Below are positions 27,982 through 36,803 of a DNA stretch of 64,000 bases, piece after piece (within the stretch, counting starts at the first letter, position 1; each line of letters starts with the position of its first letter). The position numbers and the translations under genes were made by a program. A model generated the notes under the pieces. The model made no database searches and was not told where the DNA came from. It saw only the letters and a program-made list of their open reading frames with translations. Source of the DNA: Shewanella benthica (GTDB taxonomy: Bacteria > Pseudomonadota > Gammaproteobacteria > Enterobacterales > Shewanellaceae); assembly GCA_023284085.1 (NCBI GenBank), contig JAKVHY010000023.1:1-64000 (forward strand), read 5' to 3'.

Positions 27982-28739
27982 TTACACCCATCCTGTAAGG
28001 TAAACCCGCACACCCAGCCTCTGGCGATCCAGTGTGGCAAGCTGCGCATATCGAGTCCTCTCAGTGTCATCTCTCCTAAGCTCTCACCACAAGCTATGGC
28101 ATCCAGAAGCCTAAAGTTTTGCTCAGATAGGGGGTTAACCTGAGGTTTAAACGGGTCTCGAGACACACTCATAAAATATTCTGTAGCTGAGTTGTCTATT
28201 GCTGAAGGCTCATGCTGATGAGCTAGCCAGATCTCATAAAGTGGGAAACTAGACTCCAGAATAAAGATATCTGGTCTAAGCCGCATAACGACATCTTGAT
28301 GTTGCTCCTCGGCCAACTCTGCCATCTGAACTATCTGCTGGCAGTCAAGGTTATCGGCGGCGTAGTAACTAAGCTGTAATGACCACTCCAGCCTGGCGAC
28401 CTCAGCCAGATAACTCACCTTGTCAAATTCTGGCCGCCTTGCGATGATCCCATGCAAAAACAGAGGAAAGGCTTCACCATAGCCGTTCAAGTTACTGTCT
28501 AGCATGGGGTTAGTTTGAATGTAGTCCCGCGCAAGCCGAGAGAAACAGACCTCACCGACTAATTCTTGGCAGATGGGGAAGGCGATCGATAGTGTTGCGG
28601 TTAGCGCCTGCAATGAGTTATTACGATACACATCCAGTCGACTCGCCAGATCGGGTTCGACTAAGGACAATAATGCCTCATCACTTCCCCCTGGGCTCAA
28701 GGCCTCGATGAAAGATGCTTGCCATTGAGCTAGGCGCAT
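27975..28739 (-). CDS. bufC: BufC-like partner protein (DUF2063 N-terminal domain)
   Basis: Partner of the MNIO maturase, thought to present the precursor peptide for modification. The N-terminal DUF2063 signature is clear: VYRNNSLQALTATLSIAFP, LVGEVCFSRLARDYI and LNGYGEAFPLFL. The C-terminal half has an ESSFPLYEIW strand and ends in an unusual Cys-Lys-Cys (QDGCKC). There are 254 residues. The gene overlaps the upstream maturase gene by 10 bases and the downstream sigma gene by 7. Confidence 0.88.
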   Translation of the reverse strand: MRLAQWQASFIEALSPGGSDEALLSLVEPDLASRLDVYRNNSLQALTATLSIAFPICQELVGEVCFSRLARDYIQTNPMLDSNLNGYGEAFPLFLHGIIARRPEFDKVSYLAEVARLEWSLQLSYYAADNLDCQQIVQMAELAEEQHQDVVMRLRPDIFILESSFPLYEIWLAHQHEPSAIDNSATEYFMSVSRDPFKPQVNPLSEQNFRLLDAIACGESLGEMTLRGLDMRSLPHWIARGWVCGFTLQDGCKC

Positions 28740-29599
28740 CGCTTTCCTCCTCTATTCGACAACTCCGGCTCAGTAACCAGGGCAGCGTCTAAAATTTCGG
28801 CCGCGAGTGACCGCTCGGCTAACAGCCTCTCCAGAGAAGGTAAATCACTGTCCCATTCGATCATACTGGGAATATGGCCATTTAGGGCAATGAATGTCTT
28901 GAACGCCTGCCACACTCTTTCATCCACGGGATGATTATGGGCATCGAGCAGGTAGTCTCCCTTGTCATGAAAACCCGCAAGATGTATCTGCTTGACTCGC
29001 TCTACCGGAATCACCTCCATAAATGCCTGCATATCCTGATTGAGGTTTTTGCTGGTGACAAAAGCATTATTGATATCCAGCAACAAGTAACAATCGGCTT
29101 CTTGGGCTACCGCGGCAATAAACTCCCCCTCTGTCATCTCATTAAATTGACAACTCACATAGGTAGACACGTTTTCTAGCAGAATTCTTTCACCCATAAA
29201 GTCCTGCACCTGCATTATGCGCCGACTAAGGTGCTCAACGGCCTCTTGGGTATAGGGCAAGGGGAGCAGATCCGGAACCTTGAGGCTAGCATTACCCGAG
29301 AAGCTGGCATGCTCTGAATACCAGAGGGCTCCGGTCTGCTGTTTTAAGGTTTTAACTTGCCTCAGATAGCCTAAATCGATGGGGTTAGGACCGCCAAGAG
29401 AGAGACCGACGCTATGAAGTACCAGAGGATAGCGCTCGGCTATAGCCTCCAGCATATGCTTGTTTAGCCCTCCCTCGACGAGCCAGTTATCCACCAACAC
29501 CTCGAGCCAGGGAATACTTGTCTCATCGGCCGCCAATATCTGCTGCACATGGGGGAGACGCAGGCCAATGCCAGCGCCACTCAGACTCCCCCGACTCAT
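28730..29599 (-). CDS. bufB: MNIO-family bufferin maturase (DUF692)
   Basis: Multinuclear non-heme iron oxygenase-like enzyme of 289 residues. Family members (MbnB, TglH, BufB) oxidise Cys residues in precursor peptides; bufferin Cys become thiooxazoles. Metal-ligand segments of the TIM barrel are all visible: VLHSVGLSLGG, YSEHASF, LLENVSTYV, LLDINNAFV, IHLAGFHD, DAHNHPVD and MIEWDSD. Its ATG shares one base with the precursor stop (TGATG), tightly coupling the two. Acts in the cytoplasm. Confidence 0.93.
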   Translation of the reverse strand: MSRGSLSGAGIGLRLPHVQQILAADETSIPWLEVLVDNWLVEGGLNKHMLEAIAERYPLVLHSVGLSLGGPNPIDLGYLRQVKTLKQQTGALWYSEHASFSGNASLKVPDLLPLPYTQEAVEHLSRRIMQVQDFMGERILLENVSTYVSCQFNEMTEGEFIAAVAQEADCYLLLDINNAFVTSKNLNQDMQAFMEVIPVERVKQIHLAGFHDKGDYLLDAHNHPVDERVWQAFKTFIALNGHIPSMIEWDSDLPSLERLLAERSLAAEILDAALVTEPELSNRGGKRCA

Positions 29600-29883
29600 C
29601 AGGATTTTGCCGGTTTTACAGCTTTAACTTCGCCACCGGTGATCTTGTCACAAGTCCCTGCGGGGACATACACCCACTCATTGGGCAAATTATCCTCCTT
29701 AGACTGACCCGCACAGCCATGGCTACCATCTAGAGCACCACAATCATTGGCGCCAGCCTTAGCAATACCGGCACATTTCTCCCACTCAGTAGGTTGATCC
29801 GGTACCGCATTGGCACCGACGGAAAGGCCTGCGGCCAAGATACCTGCCACAGTTAAACCAAGCACTTTATTTGAAGATTTCAT
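29599..29883 (-). CDS. bufA1: BufA1-type bufferin precursor (DUF2282)
   Basis: Exported 94-residue RiPP precursor with a signal peptide ending GANA and four conserved Cys at 37, 48, 57 and 78. These sit in the BufA1 pattern EKCAGIAKAGANDC, HGCAGQS and PAGTC. In characterised bufferins the modified peptide binds copper in the periplasm and protects against excess metal. It is first of a five-gene overlapping operon. AAAGGA lies upstream of the ATG. No DoxX-type bufD gene is present here. Confidence 0.93.
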   Translation of the reverse strand: MKSSNKVLGLTVAGILAAGLSVGANAVPDQPTEWEKCAGIAKAGANDCGALDGSHGCAGQSKEDNLPNEWVYVPAGTCDKITGGEVKAVKPAKS

Positions 29884-30096
29884 CTAGTTCTGTCCTTTAT
29901 AAAAAGTGAAGTGTTCACCCCTATAACGAATAGCAGATAAATTTGATTGCATGATTTTTTTTTAAACAAGACAAATTAGATGGTATAAGTAACAAGCTAA
30001 GGAATTGAAAGCTAACGAGTGCGCTAGATTGAGCAGAAGATGGGGCAATTAGGAAAGATAAACTGAAAGCGCAGAGAGAGACAGATTTGACAAGAT

Positions 30097-30120
30097 AAAC
30101 TCCCTCAAACGAGGGAGTTT
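30097..30120. terminator. Hairpin terminator after gltS
   Basis: Perfect 10-base stem AAACTCCCTC / GAGGGAGTTT with a four-base loop, starting 13 bases past the gltS stop. On the minus strand only a short T-rich stretch follows. Confidence 0.7.
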
Positions 30121-30133
30121 GATATTGGTAAGC

Positions 30134-31357
30134 TTAAACGATGAAGCTTAGGTAGCCCTGCAAGATGATCGCATTAACGATATCGATAAAGAAGGCACCA
30201 ACAATTGGCACCACCATAAAGGCTTGAGGTGATGGACCCGTTCTGGTCACTAGCGCTCCCATATTCATCACGGCAGTAGGCGTCGCGCCCATGCCGAAGC
30301 CACAATGACCACCCGCCATCACAGCGGCATCGTAATTGCTGCCCATCAGGCGGAAAGTCACGAAGTAGGCAAACAGAGCTAAGATCACTGTCTGTGTCAC
30401 TAGGATGACCAGCAGGGGAATCGCCAGGTCGAATATCTCCCATAGCTTAAGATTCATCAGCGCCATGGCCAAAAACAGTGACAGAGAGACCGTACCTAAA
30501 ACATCGACGCTTTCACTGTTGATCTTATAGCCACGAGAGACCTCGGTGATGTTAGTGATCACCACACCGATAAACAGGGCGTAGACAAAATCAGGCATTT
30601 TGAGCCAGCTGATGTCCATTGTCGCCACCAGAGTGCCAATCCACTTAGCGCCAGCGACACATAGCAGCAGGATAAACAGCACCTCAAGAATACTCTTAGC
30701 GGTAACCCTATCCTCTTCTAGCTGATCGTAAGTCACCAGATCAGGATGATCTTTATGGTGATTGCCACCGACACCATAGGAGGACACCAGATTATTTTTA
30801 TTAATCAGCCTCTGGGCCACAGGACCGCCTATGATCCCGCCCATGACCAAACCAAAGGTCGCAGCAGCCATAGCAAACTCTAGCGTATTAATACCATAGT
30901 CTTCAGAGAAGGTTTGCGCCCAGGCAGCACCGGTACCATGGCCACCCGAAAGTGTAATAGAACCCGCAATCAAGCCCATCAGGGGCTCCAAGCCCAAGGC
31001 CGTAGCCATACTCACGCCGACGGCATTCTGAATAACGATATAGAGAGAGGCGATCCCTAAGAAGATAAACACCTTACTGCCGCCTTTGAGCAGCAATTTA
31101 TAACTCGCTGCCAGTCCAACGGTACTGAAAAACATCAGCATCAAGGTGTTTTGCATCGACAGGGTAAACTCTAACGAGATATTGTTGAAATGTAAGACTG
31201 TGATGATCGCCGCGACGATAAGGCCACCGACAATAGGTTCGGGAATATTGTACTTTCTAAAAAAAGCGACATGGCGGTTAACTGAGTGCCCGATAAAAAG
31301 CACCAAAATCGCCACTAAAAACGACTCTAGTTCGCCTATTGAATAAACTGTATTCAT
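30134..31357 (-). CDS. gltS: Sodium/glutamate symporter
   Basis: Inner-membrane transporter of 407 residues coupling glutamate uptake to sodium. The family features SGGHGTGAAWAQTF and the matching second-half GGHCGFGMGATPTAVMNM re-entrant loop are both present, with about ten TM helices in two inverted halves. Length is normal for GltS. It is monocistronic with a hairpin terminator. Confidence 0.95.
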   Translation of the reverse strand: MNTVYSIGELESFLVAILVLFIGHSVNRHVAFFRKYNIPEPIVGGLIVAAIITVLHFNNISLEFTLSMQNTLMLMFFSTVGLAASYKLLLKGGSKVFIFLGIASLYIVIQNAVGVSMATALGLEPLMGLIAGSITLSGGHGTGAAWAQTFSEDYGINTLEFAMAAATFGLVMGGIIGGPVAQRLINKNNLVSSYGVGGNHHKDHPDLVTYDQLEEDRVTAKSILEVLFILLLCVAGAKWIGTLVATMDISWLKMPDFVYALFIGVVITNITEVSRGYKINSESVDVLGTVSLSLFLAMALMNLKLWEIFDLAIPLLVILVTQTVILALFAYFVTFRLMGSNYDAAVMAGGHCGFGMGATPTAVMNMGALVTRTGPSPQAFMVVPIVGAFFIDIVNAIILQGYLSFIV

Positions 31358-31757
31358 GAAACTCCTTTTTGAATGAACAAAGCTTTCATTACGACCTCAA
31401 TGCAAAACTGGGTAGTGATGCAGATAAGGAGTATAGGTAACGAAAACTATGTCCACTATTCTGTCTGCGATGAATTATTAGCTGAATTCCCGCAGATGAG
31501 ATTAGAAGCGGCACATTGTGCCACAGTTCACCTTATATGGAACATTATTGAAGGGTAAAAAAGAGAAGTATATTGAGGAAAAATGTAAGAATCATACAAA
31601 TTTAGTATGATTTCCCCCCGAGTGTTAATGGCGGTGAGGGGATGTTATGCCTAATCTGAACATTTTAAACACCGTTGAACAAAAAACTTTAAGGTTTCTG
31701 AGCTCGTATTGAGCTCAAAAGAGCAATCTAGGCTAATAGGAGACTAGAATATTGGCT
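31358..31757. other. Intergenic region
   Basis: Holds the gltS promoter region at its left end. A 61-codon frame at 31373-31558 (+) has no ribosome-binding site and no recognisable family, so I do not call it a gene. Nothing else is evident. Confidence 0.5.
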
Positions 31758-31943
31758 CTAGGAAACTGGCTTAGCCCCTATATCTGCACTCTGCTCTATA
31801 TCGGTTTCAGTTGCATCAATCTCAACTAAACGCTCACGATCGGCTTTGGATATATATTTCGGCTTATTGCTTGAGTGCGATTTAGCATTGGCCTTTTTCG
31901 CTTTTTTCTTGAAATTCAGGGTTATCTTTTTTGTCCGATTCAT
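31758..31943 (-). CDS. Small basic DUF2986-type protein
   Basis: Sixty-one-residue, strongly basic protein. The N-terminal half (MNRTKKITLNFKKKAKKA) and the NKPKYISKADRERL segment match the DUF2986 family common in Shewanella and Vibrio. The C-terminus is acidic. No function is known. There is no clear ribosome-binding site and no operon partner. Confidence 0.7.
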   Translation of the reverse strand: MNRTKKITLNFKKKAKKANAKSHSSNKPKYISKADRERLVEIDATETDIEQSADIGAKPVS

Positions 31944-32158
31944 CTTTTTACAACCTAGCCATTATCAATGACATGATTATACCAATAAACCAATTCAAAC
32001 CAACAACTCCGCCCGCGAAGAAAGCGTTTACAAAACCGCCACATCTAGCCACTTAAATCAACATTATCAGAGAGGTAAATCACAACTCTCACCTTTTTCG
32101 ATTAATAATCCTCGCACGGATGGACAGCAAGAAAACAAGCCCTTACACTAATGCGCAA

Positions 32159-32177
32159 TACAAATCATTATCATTTA
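32159..32177. promoter_or_regulatory. Putative Fur box upstream of the second TonB receptor
   Basis: The stretch containing AAATCATTATCATTT matches the right half of the Fur consensus well. It is about 80 bases upstream of the receptor ATG, suitable for promoter repression by iron. Confidence 0.6.
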
Positions 32178-32257
32178 CACTAGATTTACACTTGGCGTCT
32201 AATAATAAAATCCTTCGCTGAAATAGTGTTATCTAGTTTTTACCGGGATGACTAAGC

Positions 32258-34414
32258 ATGAAGTTTGCAACATCATTAATAGCGCTATCTATTGCCACCG
32301 CAATAACACCTAATCTTGTGACAGCAGAAGAATCCGATATAGAAGTCATTACAGTGACTTCCAGCCGTATGGGCAAGCCAGTCAGTGCCATTCCCAATAC
32401 GGTCACCATTATCGACAGAGAGCAGCTGGAGCAGCAGTTCAGAACCACTAAAGATCTATCGACAATTATCGGTAACTTGGCACCTAGCTTCTCTCCCAGT
32501 CGTCAGAAAATGAGTAATACAGGTGAAACACTGAGGGGCCGTCCACCACTGATCATGATAGATGGAGTGCCTCAATCTAACCCGCTTCGTAGTGGTGGTC
32601 GTTCGGGCCAGACTATCGATCCCGCGATGATCGAACGTATCGAAATCATCCATGGCGCCAATGCCATGCATGGCCTAGGTGCACAGGGCGGCATCATCAA
32701 TTATATAACCAAGAAGCCTACCGGCAATAATGAGCATCAAGTGAGTTTCGATGTCACAGTGCCAAATAACTTAGAGTCCGATGGCATCAGCTTCGGCACC
32801 AGTTATTCCTTCTCCGGTGAGTCAGACCAGTTGGATATGATAGGTTCTGTCAGCTATCGCAACAATGGCGTCTATTACGATGCGAACGATCAGATGATCG
32901 GCGTCGACACCACTCAAGGCGAGTCCATGGACAGTCAGAGTGCAGACTTCTTCATCAAGCTAGGTCATAACTTCGATGAGTCACGCCTGGAGCTGATGGT
33001 TAATCACTATAATATGGAAAACAACGGCGACTATATGCCCGTTAAAGGTGACAAAGAAAACGATATTCCAACGGGTGCCATCAAGCAAGAACAGCCATGG
33101 GAGGCAGCCAACAATCAAGTGACCACCACTAGCCTGACCTATACCCATGAAAATATTGCCGGCCAGCAACTGCACCTGCAATTTTTCAATCAAAACTTCG
33201 AAGCCGTATACGGTGGTGGTTGTTGGTCTAGTTTTTACGATCCAAGCATGGAAGGCAGCGATCAAGTCACCGTCTGCGACACCGGTGCTAATGGTGAATC
33301 TCTCTATTACGAGCAGTCACGCAACAAGTCCGTTAAGTGGGGCATGAAAGCCTCTATGATCGCCAACAATATCGCCGACTCAGGCATCAATCTCGCCTAT
33401 GGTTTAGATATTTTCAGGGATACCACAGAGCAGGATATGCTGGTTAGCGGGGTATCTTGGGTACCTGAAAGCACCTACGAGAATATCGCTCCCTTTGCTC
33501 AGCTTGATTATGACCTTATCAAAAACTTAACCTTATCCGGTGGCGTGCGTTACGAATATGCCAAACTCAAGGTCGACGACTATAAGACCATGTACGGCTA
33601 TGGCGACAAGGAGATCGAGGGAGGTTCACCAGATTTCAATGAGACCCTGTTTAATATCGGCGCTTCATACCAGATAACGCCATCGATTCGACTCTACACC
33701 AGCTTCAACCAGGGATTCGGCATGCCGGATATCGGCCGCGTCCTACGTGATGGCGATAGCTTCCCGGATGAAAATCCGAGTATCGATGACTCACTCGCCA
33801 TAACACCAATAGTCACAGACAACATAGAGTTTGGTGCAGACTATCAGGGAGAGTATTTCATCGCCAAGATCGCCTTTTATCGCTCATCGACCGACTACGG
33901 CAGTCGTATGGTAGAGAAGGATGATGGCAGTGGCTCATTCGTGGTTAAACGCGAGAAGAGTGTTATCGAAGGCATAGAATCTAATATCACCGCCTATATC
34001 GGTGACAATGATGACGTCGGCGTTAATATCGCGATTCAAAATGGCGAGTATGATTCAAACGACGATCAGAGTGTCGATACCGACCTAGACGGCGCGAATA
34101 TCTCACCTAATCGTATCAACTTGTTCTGGACTCATAACTTCGACAACGATATCTCGACTCGAATTCAGGCGAATTTCTTTATGGACAAAGACTTCAAAGA
34201 TGCCAGTGATGAGATTTATTCAAGCTTCGATGGCTACACTACCGTGGATGCATCTGTTGCGATTCCTGTGTACAAGGGCACCCTGAGCATAGGCATTCAA
34301 AACCTGTTAAATGAAGATTACTACACTTACTATTCTCAGACAGTAGGTAAAGACACCCGCTACTTTAAGGGGATGGGCCGCACAGCCACAATCGGTTTCA
34401 CCATGCCATTCTAG
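32258..34414 (+). CDS. TonB-dependent outer-membrane receptor (iron/siderophore type)
   Basis: Paralogue of the receptor at 2454-4610, 718 residues. A signal peptide ending VTA is followed by a TonB-box-like IEVITVTSS, a plug (IPNTVTIIDREQLEQQF; LIMIDGVPQSNPLR; IEIIHGANAMHG; GGIINYITKKP), and a barrel with the canonical C-terminal Phe (IGFTMPF). A Cys pair (GGCW … VCDTG) lies in a probable surface loop. The upstream Fur box indicates iron repression; the ligand is likely a catecholate-type or related siderophore, by family only. The stop codon lies inside the first of three CTAG heptads. Confidence 0.92.
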   Translation: MKFATSLIALSIATAITPNLVTAEESDIEVITVTSSRMGKPVSAIPNTVTIIDREQLEQQFRTTKDLSTIIGNLAPSFSPSRQKMSNTGETLRGRPPLIMIDGVPQSNPLRSGGRSGQTIDPAMIERIEIIHGANAMHGLGAQGGIINYITKKPTGNNEHQVSFDVTVPNNLESDGISFGTSYSFSGESDQLDMIGSVSYRNNGVYYDANDQMIGVDTTQGESMDSQSADFFIKLGHNFDESRLELMVNHYNMENNGDYMPVKGDKENDIPTGAIKQEQPWEAANNQVTTTSLTYTHENIAGQQLHLQFFNQNFEAVYGGGCWSSFYDPSMEGSDQVTVCDTGANGESLYYEQSRNKSVKWGMKASMIANNIADSGINLAYGLDIFRDTTEQDMLVSGVSWVPESTYENIAPFAQLDYDLIKNLTLSGGVRYEYAKLKVDDYKTMYGYGDKEIEGGSPDFNETLFNIGASYQITPSIRLYTSFNQGFGMPDIGRVLRDGDSFPDENPSIDDSLAITPIVTDNIEFGADYQGEYFIAKIAFYRSSTDYGSRMVEKDDGSGSFVVKREKSVIEGIESNITAYIGDNDDVGVNIAIQNGEYDSNDDQSVDTDLDGANISPNRINLFWTHNFDNDISTRIQANFFMDKDFKDASDEIYSSFDGYTTVDASVAIPVYKGTLSIGIQNLLNEDYYTYYSQTVGKDTRYFKGMGRTATIGFTMPF

Positions 34415-34428
34415 AGCCTAGCCTCTAG
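34411..34428. repeat. Short CTAG heptad remnant at the receptor stop codon
   Basis: Three CTAG tetramers at exact 7-base spacing (34411, 34418, 34425). The first contains the TAG stop of the receptor. It is a short member of the heptad family found after other genes here. Confidence 0.6.
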
Positions 34429-34440
34429 GAAAGCATCAAT

Positions 34441-34468
34441 AAAAAACGCAGCCAATGGCTGCGTTTTT
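34441..34468. terminator. Bidirectional rho-independent terminator
   Basis: Stem AAAACGCAGCC / GGCTGCGTTTT with a three-base loop and runs of A and T on either side. It ends the receptor transcript (+) and can serve the Pmp3-type gene (-). Confidence 0.92.
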
Positions 34469-34509
34469 TTATTCTCTTTCAAGCATGGTTAACTTGCACA
34501 AATCTGCAA

Positions 34510-34674
34510 CTACTTAGTCACGACCCATAATGCATGCAGCAAACCTGGAATGAAGAAGAGTATGCATAAGATGATGTTGATAAGCAGATCTTTGCCCATA
34601 CCCGACTTTAAAAATACCGCAACAGGTGGCAATAAAATCGCAATTACAATTAGTAGTAGTTTATTTGTATCCAT
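34510..34674 (-). CDS. Pmp3/YqaE-family (UPF0057) small membrane protein
   Basis: Fifty-four-residue membrane protein. Two hydrophobic helices are joined by a short polar loop. The family core LLPPVAVFLKSGMG and the second helix with FFIPGLLHALWVV are unmistakable. ATG 34674 is preceded by AGGGAG at good spacing, and the stop is TAG at 34510. Pmp3-type proteins affect membrane potential and salt or cold tolerance in other organisms. It precedes no obvious partner. Confidence 0.92.
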   Translation of the reverse strand: MDTNKLLLIVIAILLPPVAVFLKSGMGKDLLINIILCILFFIPGLLHALWVVTK

Positions 34675-34696
34675 GAAAAAATCTCCCTTAATAACA

Positions 34697-35371
34697 TCAT
34701 TTTCGTTTAGGCCAGCCTAACTTCTCAGGCTCAGACCATATTTGCAACTGCTTTATGGTATCCGCAGCGGTAAATCCCTCTCCTTGGGATGGATAATTCA
34801 GGTATCGATAGTCCTTACCGCGAAAACTAAAACTTAAACTAAAAGCATGCAGATAACCTCTATCTGATTCTGCGCCGCCATAGAGTTTATCTCCTAAGAT
34901 AGGGACTCCTATGCTGGCCAAGGCGACTCTAAGCTGGTGAGTTTTACCACTTAGAGGCTTTAGCAGATACAGGCGTAGGCCTTCGGCCACAGACAGAGAG
35001 AAGAATTGCGTTAACGCCGGATTTTCTGTGGTGCGCAGCAGCTTGTACATGCTACGTCTGGATTTGGCCATATCGCCAACCACCCAGCCCTGCTTCTTCT
35101 TCGGTTTGCCTTTAGCTAAGGCAACATAGTATTTTTGTACCTTATGCTGGGTAAATAACTCGGTGAACTCAGCCGCAGCGCGACTGCTCTTAGCAAACAG
35201 GAGTAATCCCGAAGTCAGACTATCTAGCCTATGCACAGAGTAGAGCTTGATAGCCAGATCTTGCTCCAATCTTGCCATCACCCCGGCAGAGCCATCTTGG
35301 CTATGAAAATGAACATTGGCAGACTTAGTGATCACTAAGAAATCACCTTCATCGGCAACTATTTGATACAT
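34697..35371 (-). CDS. RluA-family RNA pseudouridine synthase
   Basis: Converts specific uridines in rRNA or tRNA to pseudouridine. The catalytic Asp lies in HRLDSLTSGLL (about residue 49), and the later GKTHQLRVALASIG and PILGDKLYGG motifs are typical. There are 224 residues and no S4 domain, so it is a short RluA-type enzyme; the target RNA is not known. It stands just upstream of the Pmp3-type gene on the same strand, with a 22-base gap. Confidence 0.88.
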   Translation of the reverse strand: MYQIVADEGDFLVITKSANVHFHSQDGSAGVMARLEQDLAIKLYSVHRLDSLTSGLLLFAKSSRAAAEFTELFTQHKVQKYYVALAKGKPKKKQGWVVGDMAKSRRSMYKLLRTTENPALTQFFSLSVAEGLRLYLLKPLSGKTHQLRVALASIGVPILGDKLYGGAESDRGYLHAFSLSFSFRGKDYRYLNYPSQGEGFTAADTIKQLQIWSEPEKLGWPKRK

Positions 35372-35465
35372 TGACTAGCACCCATTATTTTTTCCATTAT
35401 CTATCATTATATTACTACTAAACCAACCAGACTTAAGAGGCTTGTAGCTGTCACACGGCTGACAC

Positions 35466-36803
35466 TTAAAAGTTAATCCGCACCACTAGGCCAGGCTGGT
35501 TATCGCTGAGCGTCACTTTCGCATTATGTCTGACGAGTATCGCTTTTACCAACGACAGACCTAAACCCGTGCCCTTATTATGTCGGCTCGGATCGAGCCG
35601 CACCAAACGTTCGAATACTTTGTCTTTTGCCTCGTAGGGAATTCCAGGGCCATTATCACGGATCTGGATCTCTCTACCCGCTTGCACTATCTCTATGGTC
35701 GCACCATCGCCGGCATACTTGATCGCGTTATCCACCAGATTAAATAGTGCCTGAAACAGCAGATACTTATCCCCCGTCACCTTAATATCTTCACCCGTCG
35801 AGAGTAATAGCGTCTGTTGATTCAATTCGGCCATCGCCTCAGCCATCTCGAATAGGTCTTCACACATATCCTTGATACTCAGATCTTGTAGTTCCAAGGT
35901 CTGCTGGCCCTCTTCTATCCGTGTCAGAGATAACATGGCATCGAACGTCGCCAGACAGTGATCTAGCTCTTCAGTCAAGATGGCGCAGGCTTCGGGTAAC
36001 TCCTGAGAGGTCTTGTCCGGAAGTTGTTCCAAACCAATCCTAAGATGAGAAAGTGGCGTCCTGAGATCGTGAGCTATGTTGTCTGTCGCGCCTCGAACTG
36101 CGGTGAGATTGTTCTCCAGAGTATCGAGTACACCGTTAAATTTTCCTGCCAACATATCGAATTCATCCTGGCGCCAACTCACAGGTAGACGTGTAGAGTA
36201 CTCGCCTTTCTCAATCAAACGACTCAGTCGGTTGTATTGCACTAACCTACGCAAAATAGCTTTAGAAAACAGATAGCCTAGCGCCAAAGTAAGCACAATT
36301 GTCAACATCAAGGCGGTGATGGCCACATTGACGAAGCGCTCAATAAGAGTACCTAATTGGTCTGTTCGAGTCGCAATCAATACCGGTCCATAGCGAGTGA
36401 TCACCAGGCCACCGGTCAAAATATGTAACTTATCCGGGCCACCAGTCAGTATGGGAAATTCACGGGTCTGGGGCAACAGCGGCATATCGTCGGGAATTAA
36501 GCTTAACGCACCCACGAGATCGAATGAGTTGCGCCATACCACTAAGGCGGTATCGGGATCGGCAGTCTTAACTTGAATGCCGAAACTTCTGCGGTCTAGC
36601 GTCAGCGCCATCTGTTGATAACGCGCTTTTTCGGACGCAAGATGTTGATCAGTTTGCAACTCCTGCTCATTCATTAATTGGCGGTACATGCCAAATAGCA
36701 AGGTACCGATAATCAGAGTCACAAGAGCCGAAAAAATAATGGTAATGCGCCATGCACTACTCTGGTATGGCTTAATGCCCTTCACGGAGGCGATAGCCAG
36801 CAC
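35466..36803 (-). CDS. Sensor histidine kinase
   Basis: Inner-membrane kinase of 445 residues: TM1 about 19-40, periplasmic sensor region, TM2 about 159-181, HAMP, then HisKA with the phosphorylated His in NIAHDLRTPLSHL (about 245) and an ATPase domain with DNAIKYAG, DNGPGIP and GTGLGLSL. The likely start is a GTG (36803) inside the 3' end of the response-regulator gene; a second GTG at 36785 is possible. It is co-transcribed after the regulator. The signal is unknown. Confidence 0.92.
   Translation of the reverse strand: MLAIASVKGIKPYQSSAWRITIIFSALVTLIIGTLLFGMYRQLMNEQELQTDQHLASEKARYQQMALTLDRRSFGIQVKTADPDTALVVWRNSFDLVGALSLIPDDMPLLPQTREFPILTGGPDKLHILTGGLVITRYGPVLIATRTDQLGTLIERFVNVAITALMLTIVLTLALGYLFSKAILRRLVQYNRLSRLIEKGEYSTRLPVSWRQDEFDMLAGKFNGVLDTLENNLTAVRGATDNIAHDLRTPLSHLRIGLEQLPDKTSQELPEACAILTEELDHCLATFDAMLSLTRIEEGQQTLELQDLSIKDMCEDLFEMAEAMAELNQQTLLLSTGEDIKVTGDKYLLFQALFNLVDNAIKYAGDGATIEIVQAGREIQIRDNGPGIPYEAKDKVFERLVRLDPSRHNKGTGLGLSLVKAILVRHNAKVTLSDNQPGLVVRINF

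Noticed and set aside
31373..31558. 61-codon plus-strand frame between gltS and the DUF2986 gene
   Set aside because: No ribosome-binding site, overlaps the gltS promoter region, and no recognisable family or domain.
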